A DNA stretch of 13,959 nucleotides from Prevotella sp. UBA7764 (GTDB lineage: Bacteria; Bacteroidota; Bacteroidia; Bacteroidales; Bacteroidaceae), in contig DLDU01000001.1 in the NCBI GenBank assembly GCA_002481295.1, positions 43,534 through 57,492 on the forward strand, given 5' to 3'. Below the pieces are notes generated by a model. It saw only the letters and a program-made list of their open reading frames with translations. It ran no database searches and had not been told where the DNA came from. Every line of letters begins with the position of its first letter. Position 1 is the first letter of the stretch. Shown here piece after piece: positions 1 through 8,173 of the stretch. Position numbers and translations under genes: made by a program.

Positions 1-1104
1 TTCCTCGACAACTCCATGTCGGTGGGAGGCGGCACGACCTCCAAGGAATACAAAGGACTGAAAGAGGGCAGGCCGATACAGTTGCAGGACAAGGACATCA
101 ACAGCACACGACAGAAGTTTGCTGCCAACGTCGACAGCATAGACGCACAGATAAGCCACTCCGGCGTGACCATCACCTATGGCGAGAACTACCTCAGCAC
201 CGAGATCGACGGTGTCTCGCCCATGCATGCCCGCATCAACAAGATAGAGATGCTCCACGGACGCTTTATCAACGACGTCGACAACAGCCAGCAGCGCAAG
301 GTCATCGTACTCAACGAGGACCAGGCCAAAGAGCTCAACGAACACGACCCGGCAGCCCTTGTGGGACAGTACGTGAAGATGGACAGCCTCGCCTTCCGCG
401 TGGTAGGCATCACACAGAGCGACCAGACCGGCATGAACGCCAGCGCTTACCTGCCGTTCTTCACGCTGCGCATCATCTACCAGATGGGCGACAAGGTCGA
501 CAACATCAACTTCTCGTTTCACGGCTTACAGACTGAGGCGGATAACGAAGCCTTTGAGAAACGCTACAAGGCCACGCTCAACGCCAACCACGATGCCGCC
601 CCCGACGACGAGGATGCCGTATGGATCTGGAACCGCTTCACACAGGCCATGCAGATGAACATGGGCATGGGCATCATCCGCAAGGCACTGTGGATCATCG
701 GCCTGTTCACACTGATGTCGGGTATTGTCGGCGTGAGCAACATCATGCTCATCACCGTCAAAGAGCGCACGCGCGAGTTTGGCATCCGCAAGGCTATCGG
801 AGCCACACCGGCCTCTATCCTTCGCCTGATCATCATCGAGAGCATTATCATCACCACATTCTTCGGCTACATCGGCATGCTCTGCGGCATTGCCGCCAAC
901 GAATATATGGATGCTACCATCGGACACGAGCAAGTGGACGCGGGACTTTTCAAAGCCACCATGTTCCTCAACCCTACTGTAGGCTTTGACGTGTGCATAG
1001 AGGCCTTGGTGGTCATGGTTGTCGCCGGTACGCTTGCCGGTCTCATCCCTGCCCGCAAAGCTGCGCGCATTCGACCCATAGAAGCGCTGAACAATGTTGA
1101 ATGA
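1..1104 (+). CDS. MacB-like ABC transporter permease, 5' end missing
   Basis: The frame is open from base 1, so the gene starts before the window. The internal ATG at 16 is only a methionine in the periplasmic domain. What remains is most of the MacB-type periplasmic core followed by an FtsX-like membrane domain. Hydrophobic spans lie at about nt 682-760, 817-900 and 985-1055. Between the first two is the family motif VKERTREFGIRKAIGATP, and the end LIPARKAARIRPIEALNNVE is the usual MacB-type C-terminus. The missing part should be the first membrane helix and the start of the periplasmic domain. MacB-type permeases are mechanotransmitters that push substrates through the envelope together with an adaptor and an ATPase. 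The next two genes are a second permease and the adaptor, so an operon is likely. The ATPase is presumably upstream. Family assignment is firm; the substrate is unknown. Confidence 0.93.
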   Translation, partial: FLDNSMSVGGGTTSKEYKGLKEGRPIQLQDKDINSTRQKFAANVDSIDAQISHSGVTITYGENYLSTEIDGVSPMHARINKIEMLHGRFINDVDNSQQRKVIVLNEDQAKELNEHDPAALVGQYVKMDSLAFRVVGITQSDQTGMNASAYLPFFTLRIIYQMGDKVDNINFSFHGLQTEADNEAFEKRYKATLNANHDAAPDDEDAVWIWNRFTQAMQMNMGMGIIRKALWIIGLFTLMSGIVGVSNIMLITVKERTREFGIRKAIGATPASILRLIIIESIIITTFFGYIGMLCGIAANEYMDATIGHEQVDAGLFKATMFLNPTVGFDVCIEALVVMVVAGTLAGLIPARKAARIRPIEALNNVE

Positions 1105-1170
1105 TGAGTTATTCAATGACGAATTACGTATGACGAATGATGAGCTATTCAATGACGAATTACGTATGAC
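1099..1170. repeat. Two 36-bp tandem repeats with a partial third
   Basis: Bases 1099-1134 and 1135-1170 are the same 36-mer with one difference (T at 1109, C at 1145). The unit begins GAATGATGAG and ends TTACGTATGAC. A decayed third start (GAGTTACGAG) follows at 1171. The first unit begins inside the last codons of the upstream permease and supplies its TGA stop at 1102-1104. No function is visible. It resembles low-complexity intergenic repeat DNA. Confidence 0.9.
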
Positions 1171-1230
1171 GAGTTACGAGTTGTCTCATAACTACTCATG
1201 ATAGCTTGCCAACCGCCAAACATTTATTTA

Positions 1231-1265
1231 TACATTATACATTATACACTATACACTATACATTA
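1231..1265. repeat. Five 7-bp tandem repeats abutting a start codon
   Basis: Five consecutive heptamers (TACATTA twice, TACACTA twice, TACATTA once) end 2 bp before the ATG at 1268. They fill the place where a ribosome-binding site would be and make the leader very AT-rich and unstructured. Such arrays can change copy number by slippage. Whether this one affects expression cannot be told from one sequence. Confidence 0.88.
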
Positions 1266-1267
1266 TT

Positions 1268-2512
1268 ATGCGTCTTGACATCGACACCTACCGCGAGATA
1301 CTCGACACGCTGACGCGCAACAAGAGCCGTTCGTTTCTGACAGGCTTCGGCGTGTTTTGGGGCGTGTTCATGCTCGTGGCCCTCATCGGCGGGGGCGACG
1401 GGCTGAAGGACTTACTGAGCAAGAACTTCGAAGGCTTTGCCACGAACTCGGCACTCGTCTTCGCCCAGCCGACGACAAAGCCCTACGACGGTTTTCGCAA
1501 GGGACGGCAGTGGAACATGGTCTACAAAGACGTGGATCGACTGAAAGCACAGGTACCCGAGCTCGACGTGGTCACACCGATGGTGGCACGCTGGGGCAGC
1601 GTGGTCGTCTTCGGTGACAAGAAGAGTACGGCCAGCGTCAAGGGTGTGGAACCCGACTATGCCCAAGTGGAGCAGCCCAACCTCTACTATGGTAGGTATA
1701 TCAACCCGATGGATATGGCGCAGCACCGCAAGGTGTGCGTGCTGGGCAAGAAGATCTATAAAACGCTCTTCCCCGGCGGTGGCAATCCCTGTGGACAGCT
1801 CGTACGCATTGACTCGCTCTACTACAGTGTTGTCGGCGTGGACTACAGTTCCGGCAACATGAACATCAACGGTTCGGCAGAGGAGAGCGTCATCCTGCCC
1901 ATCACGCTCATGCAACAGACCTATAACCTCGGTGACCAAGTAGACATCATCAGTCTCACAGGCCGTCCCGGTGTGGTGCTCAGCAAGCTCAGCAGCCGCA
2001 TCCGCGGCATCATCGCCCACGAACATCATGTAGACCCCACGGACGAGAAAGGCATCACCGTGTTCAACACAGAAGTGCTCTTCGGCATGGTCGACAGTCT
2101 GTTCAAAGGCGTGAACTATCTGGTATGGCTCGTGGGTATCGGCACGCTCTTGGCCGGAGCCATCGGTGTGTCGAACATCATGATGGTGACCGTTCGCGAG
2201 CGCACTGTCGAGATCGGCATCCGTCGCGCCATTGGTGCCACGCCACGCATGGTGCTCTCGCAGATCATCACCGAAAGCATCGTGCTGACCATCGTGGCCG
2301 GCATGAGCGGCATCCTCTTTGCCGTGGCTATTCTCCAGCTCTTGGAGATGGGCAACACCACCGACGGCATCGTGCAAGCGCATTTCCAAGTGAGCTTCTG
2401 GACTGCTGTCGGTGCCATGGCCCTGCTTAGCGTGCTCGGCGTACTGGCAGGACTGGCACCTGCCGCCCGCGCCATGAGCATCAAGCCAGTAGATGCCATG
2501 AGAGATGAGTAG
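1268..2512 (+). CDS. MacB-like ABC transporter permease
   Basis: A complete 414-residue MacB/FtsX-type permease, about the usual length for a permease without a fused ATPase. Residues 1-21 are a cytosolic lead-in (YREILDTLTRNKSRSFLTG), with membrane helix 1 at about 24-41. A periplasmic core follows to about 275, and helices lie near 284-308, 340-362 and 378-402. The cytosolic coupling motif VRERTVEIGIRRAIGATP lies after helix 2, and the protein ends APAARAMSIKPVDAMRDE. It is a paralogue of the upstream gene, so the two may form a heterodimeric permease (inference). Start choice: the ATG at 1268 gives the standard N-terminus; there is no Shine-Dalgarno, only a 7-bp repeat array. The adaptor gene follows after 68 bp on the same strand. 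Substrate unknown. Confidence 0.95.
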   Translation: MRLDIDTYREILDTLTRNKSRSFLTGFGVFWGVFMLVALIGGGDGLKDLLSKNFEGFATNSALVFAQPTTKPYDGFRKGRQWNMVYKDVDRLKAQVPELDVVTPMVARWGSVVVFGDKKSTASVKGVEPDYAQVEQPNLYYGRYINPMDMAQHRKVCVLGKKIYKTLFPGGGNPCGQLVRIDSLYYSVVGVDYSSGNMNINGSAEESVILPITLMQQTYNLGDQVDIISLTGRPGVVLSKLSSRIRGIIAHEHHVDPTDEKGITVFNTEVLFGMVDSLFKGVNYLVWLVGIGTLLAGAIGVSNIMMVTVRERTVEIGIRRAIGATPRMVLSQIITESIVLTIVAGMSGILFAVAILQLLEMGNTTDGIVQAHFQVSFWTAVGAMALLSVLGVLAGLAPAARAMSIKPVDAMRDE

Positions 2513-2580
2513 GCTCTCTGTAAGGGAGAACCTACATAAGAATCCAACTCTACAGAAAAGAAAATAACTACAATAGAATT

Positions 2581-3705
2581 ATGAAAAAGTACAGCAAATT
2601 TTTCGTGGCAGGCATCATCCTGATTGTCTTCATCGCCACCTTTGTATTCTTGTGGATGAAGAGTCAACCGCAGCCCGTGGCCTATGAGGAGTTCACACCC
2701 GCGCTGAAGGACATCCGCAAGACGACTGTCATCACGGGCAAGATAGAGCCACGCAACGAGATCAACATCAAACCGCAGATCTCCGGCATCATCGTCAAAC
2801 TCTATAAGGAAGCCGGACAGCACGTTCAGGCCGGTGAGGTCATCGCCAAGGTGAAAGTCATCCCCGACGAGTCGCAGCTCAGCTCGGCACAGGCACGCAT
2901 CCGCTTAGCCGCCATCAACGCCCGGCAGGCCAAGATCGACTACGACCGCATGAAAGCACTATACAACAAGGGACTCGTCTCCGGCGACGAATACGACCAG
3001 AAGCGCAAGGCACTGCAACAGGCCGACGAGGAGGTGCGCGCGGCCAACGAGAACTTAGAGGTGGTGCGCGACGGCGTCTCGGCCGAGAACGCCAGTACGA
3101 GCAGCACGCTGATACGCTCCACGGTGAGCGGACTGATCCTTGACATTCCCGTGAAGGTCGGCAACACCGTCATCCTCTCCAACACCTTCAACGACGGAAC
3201 GACCATCGCCACCGTTGCCGACATGAACGACCTCATCTTCCGCGGCAACGTCGACGAGACGGAAGTGGGACAGCTGGTCACAGGCATGCCCATGCGCATC
3301 ACCATCGGTGCCCTGCAGAACGAAAAGCTCGAAGCATCGCTGGAATATATCTCGCCCAAGGCCACCGAGGCCAACGGTACCAACCAGTTTGAGATCAAAG
3401 CTGCCCTGCACGGACTCGGCACGGCACAAATCCGCTCGGGCTACAGTGCCACGGCAGAGATCGTATTGGCACAGGCCAACCAAGTGCTCACCGTGCCCGA
3501 GAGTGCCATCGAGTTCCAAGGCAACAACACCTATGTATATATTATCCATGGCACCGGCAAGGAAAAGACCTATACTAAGAAGCGCGTGACCACAGGACTG
3601 AGCGACGGCATCAATATTCAGATCACCAGCGGACTGACCAAGGCCGACAAGGTGCGCGGACCGAAGATCGTCAAGGACGACAATAGCGACGACAACCACG
3701 CATAG
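2581..3705 (+). CDS. HlyD/MacA-family periplasmic adaptor
   Basis: A 374-residue membrane-fusion protein that would link the inner-membrane permeases to an outer-membrane channel. Residues 8-26 are one hydrophobic anchor (FFVAGIILIVFIATFVFLW) with no lipobox. A barrel-sandwich (lipoyl-like) half follows at about 58-92 (PQISGIIVKLYKEAGQHVQA), then a helical hairpin at about 98-168 rich in Ala, Gln, Lys and Glu. The second lipoyl half (TLIRSTVSGLILDIPVKVGN) is at about 176-196, a beta-barrel domain at about 215-300, and a membrane-proximal domain (VLTVPESAIEF onwards) from about 302. The helical hairpin is of the short MacA kind. It lies downstream of two MacB-like permeases, supporting a MacAB-type assembly. 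The start at 2581 is preceded by an A-rich stretch and no Shine-Dalgarno. No terminator is visible before the sigma-factor gene 69 bp on. Confidence 0.94.
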   Translation: MKKYSKFFVAGIILIVFIATFVFLWMKSQPQPVAYEEFTPALKDIRKTTVITGKIEPRNEINIKPQISGIIVKLYKEAGQHVQAGEVIAKVKVIPDESQLSSAQARIRLAAINARQAKIDYDRMKALYNKGLVSGDEYDQKRKALQQADEEVRAANENLEVVRDGVSAENASTSSTLIRSTVSGLILDIPVKVGNTVILSNTFNDGTTIATVADMNDLIFRGNVDETEVGQLVTGMPMRITIGALQNEKLEASLEYISPKATEANGTNQFEIKAALHGLGTAQIRSGYSATAEIVLAQANQVLTVPESAIEFQGNNTYVYIIHGTGKEKTYTKKRVTTGLSDGINIQITSGLTKADKVRGPKIVKDDNSDDNHA

Positions 3706-3774
3706 CGAATAACAGAGAGAAAAAAACTTGTTACTTGGTTAGGTTTCTCACAGTTCATGTGTATATATAGGTGA

Positions 3775-4281
3775 ATGAAGAACAACGAGACCATAGCACA
3801 GCTGTTCCGCCTGCACTATCCCGACATGATGCGGATGGCGCGGCTGCTCCTCCACGACGACGCGGAGAGCGAGGATGTCGTAGGTGAGGTGTTCGCCTCT
3901 CTCCTGCACAAGGACATCCTCCCCACGGGCTCCACGGTGCGTGCCTTTCTGATGACCGCCGTACGCAACCGTTGCCTCAACCTCCTGCGCAACCGCACTA
4001 TCCAACAGCGCATACAAGGGCTCTACCTCCTTGACAGCCAAATGGGTGACAGTGCTGACGACATGGAGGAGCGCATCGACAACGTGAGACAAGTGCTCGA
4101 CAGCGATCTCGACGACACTTGCCGACGCGTGCTCACACAGCGCTACGACCAGCAGCTTTCCTATGCCGAGATCGCCAAGACGGAAGGCATCAGCGAGACA
4201 GCAGTGTTCAAACGCATCCGAAAAGCCTTGGACTCGCTCAAAGAGAAACTACAAAACAAACAAGACCATGGACAAGATTGA
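3775..4281 (+). CDS. ECF-type RNA polymerase sigma factor
   Basis: A 168-residue sigma-70 family protein of the extracytoplasmic-function group, with only regions 2 and 4, the normal ECF size. Region 2 is about residues 7-72 (LFRLHYPDMMRMARLL; SEDVVGEVFASLL; VRAFLMTAVRNRCLNLLR), which binds core polymerase and the -10 element. Region 4 is about 112-160, with the helix-turn-helix LSYAEIAKTEGISETAVFKR that reads the -35 element. The residues between form a short acidic linker. The anti-sigma-like gene overlaps the 3' end by 14 bp, which implies translational coupling and matched amounts. The ATG at 3775 has AGGTGA directly against it, too close to act as a normal ribosome-binding site. No convincing promoter was found in the 69 bp upstream; TAGGTTTC at 3740-3747 is an imperfect -7 box. 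Its regulon probably includes this operon (inference). Confidence 0.95.
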   Translation: MKNNETIAQLFRLHYPDMMRMARLLLHDDAESEDVVGEVFASLLHKDILPTGSTVRAFLMTAVRNRCLNLLRNRTIQQRIQGLYLLDSQMGDSADDMEERIDNVRQVLDSDLDDTCRRVLTQRYDQQLSYAEIAKTEGISETAVFKRIRKALDSLKEKLQNKQDHGQD

Positions 4282-4906
4282 ACGACTCATCGCTATGATG
4301 GAAAAGCCTGACCGCTATTCCCAGGAGGAATGGCAGCAGGTGCTCAGCGATAAAGACTGCCGGGAATACTACCGGCTGATGTGCGACACGTCGGCCGCAC
4401 TCCACGACCACCGACCCGACGAAACAGAAACGGAAGAGGCTCTGCAACGCTTCGAGAAGCGATACATGCCTGAGAGACGACACGTCACCATCTGGCGACA
4501 AGTGGCCGCCGTGGCCGCCGGTCTCGTGCTCATCTCGGGACTGGCCTTCGCCACCATCACAATGATAAGACACCGTCAGCAGGCTCCTAAGAAGGAACTC
4601 GCCGTAACTCCCGTCAAGGCTAAAGCCATAGCAAAGACCACCACGGCGGTCCGCGACACCGTCAAGACGCAGCCGCAGGAAGCTGACGGCATGAAGCAAT
4701 TCATCAATACACCCGTTGCCAACATTGTCAACGAGATCGCTTCCTACTACGGTTTAAAGGCTGAGATCCGCAACTCTCAGGCAGCGAGCATCCGACTTTA
4801 CTTCAACTGGAACCGTCAGTGCAGTGCCGAACAGGTGGTGAGCCAACTCAACCAGTTCGACAACATCCACATCTCACTCGACGGCAGCAGCCTCGTGCTG
4901 GAATAA
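4268..4906 (+). CDS. Single-span anti-sigma-like protein, FecR C-terminal-type domain
   Basis: A 212-residue protein. The N-terminal about 70 residues are cytosolic and charged, with many Glu, Arg and Tyr (IERLIAMMEKPDRYSQEEW), where anti-sigma proteins bind their sigma factor. Residues about 76-100 form one membrane helix. A Lys/Thr/Ala-rich periplasmic linker leads to a compact domain at 144-212 (FINTPVANIVNEIASYYGL to the end). That domain has the beta-alpha-beta pattern of the C-terminal domain of FecR-type anti-sigmas (DUF4974-like). The central FecR domain seems absent, which makes the protein shorter than the usual 300 or more residues. The open frame continues upstream to 4163, but the ATG at 4268 is chosen because it gives a sensible N-terminus and the usual 14-bp overlap with the sigma gene. 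It probably holds the sigma factor inactive until the outer-membrane partner signals (inference from gene order). Confidence 0.82.
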   Translation: MDKIERLIAMMEKPDRYSQEEWQQVLSDKDCREYYRLMCDTSAALHDHRPDETETEEALQRFEKRYMPERRHVTIWRQVAAVAAGLVLISGLAFATITMIRHRQQAPKKELAVTPVKAKAIAKTTTAVRDTVKTQPQEADGMKQFINTPVANIVNEIASYYGLKAEIRNSQAASIRLYFNWNRQCSAEQVVSQLNQFDNIHISLDGSSLVLE

Positions 4907-4908
4907 TC

Positions 4909-4915
4909 AAGGAGG
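4909..4915 (+). promoter_or_regulatory. Strong Shine-Dalgarno before the outer-membrane gene
   Basis: AAGGAGG lies 7 nt before the ATG at 4923, overlapping nothing but the 16-bp gap after the anti-sigma stop. It is the only textbook ribosome-binding site seen in this window; the other starts have A/T-rich leaders. It supports the chosen start and suggests efficient reinitiation within the operon. Confidence 0.8.
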
Positions 4916-4922
4916 ATCCAAC

Positions 4923-7496
4923 ATGAGAAACAAGATCATCCTGCTTGCCGTTCTGGCTATGCTGTCTTTAGGAATAGATGCGCAGACCGTCACCCATTCT
5001 TTTCGCAACACCTCCATGTCCGATGCCCTGCGCTATCTGAGCACCGCCACCAGACACTATATCATCAACTTTGCCTACAACGATCTTGAGGACTTCAAGA
5101 TCACGGCCGACGTGCGCAACCAAAGCGTACCCGACGCTATCCGGCAGATCATCGGCTTCTACCCCATCGCCATGAAAGTGGTCAAAGGCGAAGGGCAGGA
5201 CAGCAAGGGACATGCGCTGCCCGATATGATCTTCGTGGAGTGCATACAGAAGGAGGACCACAAGCTCACGGGACGCGTCGTCGACGAAAACGGACAGCCC
5301 ATGGAGTTTGTCAATGTCGCCGTGCTCAGCCCACGTGACTCATCGTTCATCAATGGTGGCGTGACCACAGCAGCCGGAGACTTCGTCATTCCCTGCAAGA
5401 CCACCGACGTCCTCGTCAGCCTCACCAGTGTGGGCTACCGTCGTCTCGTCCGTCATATTACCACGGCCCATGCCGGCGTGCTGACCATGCGTCCCGATGC
5501 CTACCAGTTGAAGACGGTAAATGTGAAAGGCCGCCGCAAGGTAGAGCACGAGGACCGCAACGTCTACACGTTCTCCGACGAGGAGGTGAAAGCGTCGCGT
5601 GAAGCCCAACAGCTCATTGCCACGCTGCCCGGACTGCGCGTCGACGTTATCAGCGGCCAGCTTGCCACCCTCTCGGGCAAGCCGCTCACGATTCTCGTCA
5701 ACGGCATTGAGGCCAGCGACAACGACCTGAAAGCACTGCAAGCCAAAGACATCCGCAACGTCGACTACTATGTGGTGCCACCGGCTCGCTACGCTGACGC
5801 CGGTACCGTGCTCAACATCCACACCCGTGCCGCCGAGAACGGCTACGCCACAGGCTTCGACGTGATGCAGGGTACGAAGGCGGGATTCAACAACACCAAC
5901 GTCTACGCCAAGTACAACCACGGCCCACACCAGTTCTCACTCGACTATCGACTAGAACTGCGCAATGCAGCCAACTGCGACGAGCAGGATACCTACACCT
6001 TCAAAGACGGGGACAAGCGGGCTACCTACGACTATAGTGGTACCTACCACTTCGGCTATGCTCATCACGACTTCAATCTGAAGTATCTCTTCACCCATGG
6101 CGACAGCCTGAACTTCCAAGCGAAGTTCACGCCCACCATCTTCACCTGGTTCTGGAACAGTAACATGGACATCAATGCAGAAGGAAACCCACTATGGGCC
6201 AACGGTACACAGGATAAGCGACAACGGCGCAACAGCTTCTCGCCATCGCTCGACCTCTACTTTGACCGCAAGTTGCCCGGTGGACACGAGATCATGCTCA
6301 ACGCCGTCGGTACCCTCTTCCACAACAAGCAGCATGTACACAACATCCAAAACGACGAGACCCAGCAAACCCTCGACGACGACATGCGGCAGCACAACAA
6401 CAAATACTCGTTCATCGGCGAAGCGGCTTACACCAAGGACTGGGGTCGCACGCAGCTCGCCCTCGGCTACCGCGCCGCGCTGGCTAAGTCGGATTACCGC
6501 ATCACCAACATCCTCTCCGACTACAAGGAATACGACTACAATGCCACCGACGACAAGCACTATGCCTATGCACAGCTCAACGGCAGCATCGCCAAGATCG
6601 GCTACCGCGTAAGCCTTGGCGCCACCTATATCAATACGAGCAACGACGACACGCACTTCCACAAACTCTACTTCACGCCCGACGCCCTGCTCTCCTACAA
6701 TGTGAAGAACGGTGCCTTGCGACTTCGTGGCAAGATGTCGACCATCACGCCGAACATCTCCAATCTGAGCAACAACAGCACGGTGACCATCCCCGGACTG
6801 CTCTACTCGGGCAATCCCTGGCTGAAGAGCGCACTCGACAAGCAGATCGGGCTCACCTACTCGCTCAACCTGCCTTGGCTTAATATGGACCTGACAGCCG
6901 ACGCCCGCAAGATCGACGACGACTTCAGCACCTATTACCAATGGCAAACGATAGACGGCAACCGCGTCATCGTGGGACGCGACGAGAACTGCGACTACCT
7001 GCTCAACTATGGTTTCTCGGGTACGCTGACTCTCAATCCGTTCAGCAACAACCTGCTCTCGATTGGATTGGAGTGTGGCTACCGCTGGCAGAAAGAGAAG
7101 AGTGAGATCATTGGCACACATCACCACCAATACATGCCGTTGGCCTGGACCGTGGACTTCCGCAAGGGCTGCTGGGGTGCCGAATACTATCAGCGCATTC
7201 CGCACAAGCAACTCAACGGCAGCTTCATTAGTTCGGCTGAGAACACGCAGAACCTCATCGTCTACTACCAGAAGAAGCAACTGATGGTAGGGCTGGTGTG
7301 TATCTTCCCCTTCGCAGCAGCCAAGTACAACGACAGCATCCTCGACAACGATGTCCTTGACAAACACGGTTGGAACCGCGTCACCAGTCAGAAGCGCACC
7401 TTCTGCATCACCTTGAGCTATAACCTCTTCTCAGGTAAACAAAACAACGACGAGAAGAAGCTCAACAACAAGGACAACGACCAGGGGTTCTTCTAA
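4923..7496 (+). CDS. Outer-membrane beta-barrel protein with STN and carboxypeptidase-like domains
   Basis: An 857-residue exported protein. Residues 1-20 are a Sec signal peptide (KIILLAVLAMLSLGIDA, then Q). Residues about 24-88 look like an STN (secretin/TonB short N-terminal) domain: FRNTSMSDALRYLS followed by VRNQSVPDAIRQIIGFY. Residues about 113-195 are a carboxypeptidase regulatory-like beta-sandwich (KLTGRVVDENGQPMEFVNV). Residues about 205-302 form a plug-like domain (LIATLPGLRVD; GKPLTILVNGIEA; PPARYADAGTVLNIHTR), typical of the Bacteroidetes 'outer membrane beta-barrel' relatives of TonB-dependent receptors. The rest is alternating aromatic and polar barrel strands. The tail is charged and Asn-rich and ends in Phe. 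An STN domain next to a sigma/anti-sigma pair implies a signal-transducing receptor of FecA style. No TonB box could be identified with confidence, and the ligand is unknown. No SusD-like partner follows. Confidence 0.9.
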   Translation: MRNKIILLAVLAMLSLGIDAQTVTHSFRNTSMSDALRYLSTATRHYIINFAYNDLEDFKITADVRNQSVPDAIRQIIGFYPIAMKVVKGEGQDSKGHALPDMIFVECIQKEDHKLTGRVVDENGQPMEFVNVAVLSPRDSSFINGGVTTAAGDFVIPCKTTDVLVSLTSVGYRRLVRHITTAHAGVLTMRPDAYQLKTVNVKGRRKVEHEDRNVYTFSDEEVKASREAQQLIATLPGLRVDVISGQLATLSGKPLTILVNGIEASDNDLKALQAKDIRNVDYYVVPPARYADAGTVLNIHTRAAENGYATGFDVMQGTKAGFNNTNVYAKYNHGPHQFSLDYRLELRNAANCDEQDTYTFKDGDKRATYDYSGTYHFGYAHHDFNLKYLFTHGDSLNFQAKFTPTIFTWFWNSNMDINAEGNPLWANGTQDKRQRRNSFSPSLDLYFDRKLPGGHEIMLNAVGTLFHNKQHVHNIQNDETQQTLDDDMRQHNNKYSFIGEAAYTKDWGRTQLALGYRAALAKSDYRITNILSDYKEYDYNATDDKHYAYAQLNGSIAKIGYRVSLGATYINTSNDDTHFHKLYFTPDALLSYNVKNGALRLRGKMSTITPNISNLSNNSTVTIPGLLYSGNPWLKSALDKQIGLTYSLNLPWLNMDLTADARKIDDDFSTYYQWQTIDGNRVIVGRDENCDYLLNYGFSGTLTLNPFSNNLLSIGLECGYRWQKEKSEIIGTHHHQYMPLAWTVDFRKGCWGAEYYQRIPHKQLNGSFISSAENTQNLIVYYQKKQLMVGLVCIFPFAAAKYNDSILDNDVLDKHGWNRVTSQKRTFCITLSYNLFSGKQNNDEKKLNNKDNDQGFF

Positions 7497-7590
7497 TAAG
7501 TTAGGGAAAGCCGATGAAAAAGTGACCCCAGCTTACAGTTTGTGCCATTGCGCCAGCTTACCCAATAACAGAGACAGGCACAAAGAAAAT

Positions 7591-7625
7591 GGGCACCTGC
7601 CATTCCGCGAGGATGGCAAGTGCCC
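7591..7625 (-). terminator. Intrinsic terminator between convergent genes
   Basis: A 13-bp stem (GGGCACCTGCCAT at 7591-7603 with ATGGCAAGTGCCC at 7613-7625) has one mismatch and a 9-nt loop. On the minus strand it is followed by ATTTTCTTT, so it best fits termination of the minus-strand gene ending at 7650. On the plus strand it is followed by the less uridine-rich TATATTATG. It may still stop readthrough from the outer-membrane gene ending at 7496. Confidence 0.8.
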
Positions 7626-7649
7626 TATATTATGTATTCAGGTATGGTA

Positions 7650-8096
7650 TCAATATTGCTGAGGAATATACTGCGACTTGACAGTATCATAGACCTTCAT
7701 AGCAGACAATCCAGTGACACGCTTCGACGCCTTGTCCAATTGCTGGGGGGTGATCTGCAGATAGCCGGCCAAGTCTTTAGTGGTCATGTCCGTATCCTCT
7801 ATATGATTGAGAATCGTATCGAAGAAATAGGAAAGGAAGAGGCTGTCCACTTGGTGGTAGTCCTTGCGATTGCTGATGACATGTTTCTGCACACCCGTGA
7901 GGTGACGGTGGAACTGCTTGACGACATTGGATCTCAGCGCACGACTGTAGCGCTTTCTATATCTGAAGAGGCGATACAAATAGAAGGCGTCTGCAATGAC
8001 AAAGATCAGTGCGGCAACGACAACAATAAAAGGAACGCCCATAACGCCTAAATCAACGCTTTCAAACAGAGACGCTAAAAACACCCAACCTGACAT
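7650..8096 (-). CDS. Small membrane-anchored protein with AraC-like single helix-turn-helix (paralogue A)
   Basis: A 148-residue protein I cannot match to a named family. Residues about 19-40 are one hydrophobic helix (MGVPFIVVVAALIFVIADAF), followed by a basic stretch (RLFRYRKRYSR) that should place the C-terminus in the cytosol. A block SRALRSNVVKQFHRHL (51-66) is nearly identical in the neighbouring paralogue. A helical segment at about 84-100 (DSLFLSYFFDTILNHIE) follows. Residues about 105-140 (TTKDLAGYLQITPQQLDKAS, then KRVTG) resemble the first helix-turn-helix of an AraC domain, such as VTVDALASKVCMSTSLFYRK in the kinase at 9124-11949. No second helix-turn-helix follows; the protein ends 14 residues later. 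It could be a membrane-tethered DNA-binding or protein-binding regulator (inference). The ATG at 8096 has no Shine-Dalgarno. A -7 box lies 78 bp upstream, and a terminator follows the stop. Confidence 0.8.
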   Translation of the reverse strand: MSGWVFLASLFESVDLGVMGVPFIVVVAALIFVIADAFYLYRLFRYRKRYSRALRSNVVKQFHRHLTGVQKHVISNRKDYHQVDSLFLSYFFDTILNHIEDTDMTTKDLAGYLQITPQQLDKASKRVTGLSAMKVYDTVKSQYIPQQY

Positions 8097-8173
8097 AGTT
8101 CTAAAATTTTAATGAAACATAAGTAACGACTCGCAGAGTTATTTCTATTACTACTGTTCGTCTTAACACGCTG

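Noticed and set aside
16..18. ATG at 16 as the start of the first permease
   Set aside because: The frame is open to base 1 and the first membrane helix of the family is missing, so the gene begins outside the window.
526..1152. Minus-strand open frame through the 36-bp repeats and the first permease
   Set aside because: Its start lies in the repeat DNA and the rest is the reverse complement of conserved permease sequence.
1099..1170. CRISPR array at the 36-bp repeats
   Set aside because: The units are directly adjacent with no spacers, and no cas gene is present.
1412..2389. Long minus-strand open frame opposite the second permease
   Set aside because: Rich in His, Asp and Ala with no domain or start signal. 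It is the complement of a strongly coding GC-rich gene.
4163..4267. Upstream extension of the anti-sigma gene to 4163
   Set aside because: The extra 35 residues are an out-of-frame copy of the sigma factor's region 4. The ATG at 4268 gives a normal start and overlap.
6192..7367. 391-residue minus-strand open frame opposite the outer-membrane barrel gene
   Set aside because: Val/Glu-rich shadow of a clear plus-strand barrel sequence, with no recognisable domain.
7620..8051. 143-residue plus-strand open frame opposite paralogue A
   Set aside because: The minus strand encodes a protein conserved with its neighbour, and the plus frame starts inside the terminator hairpin.
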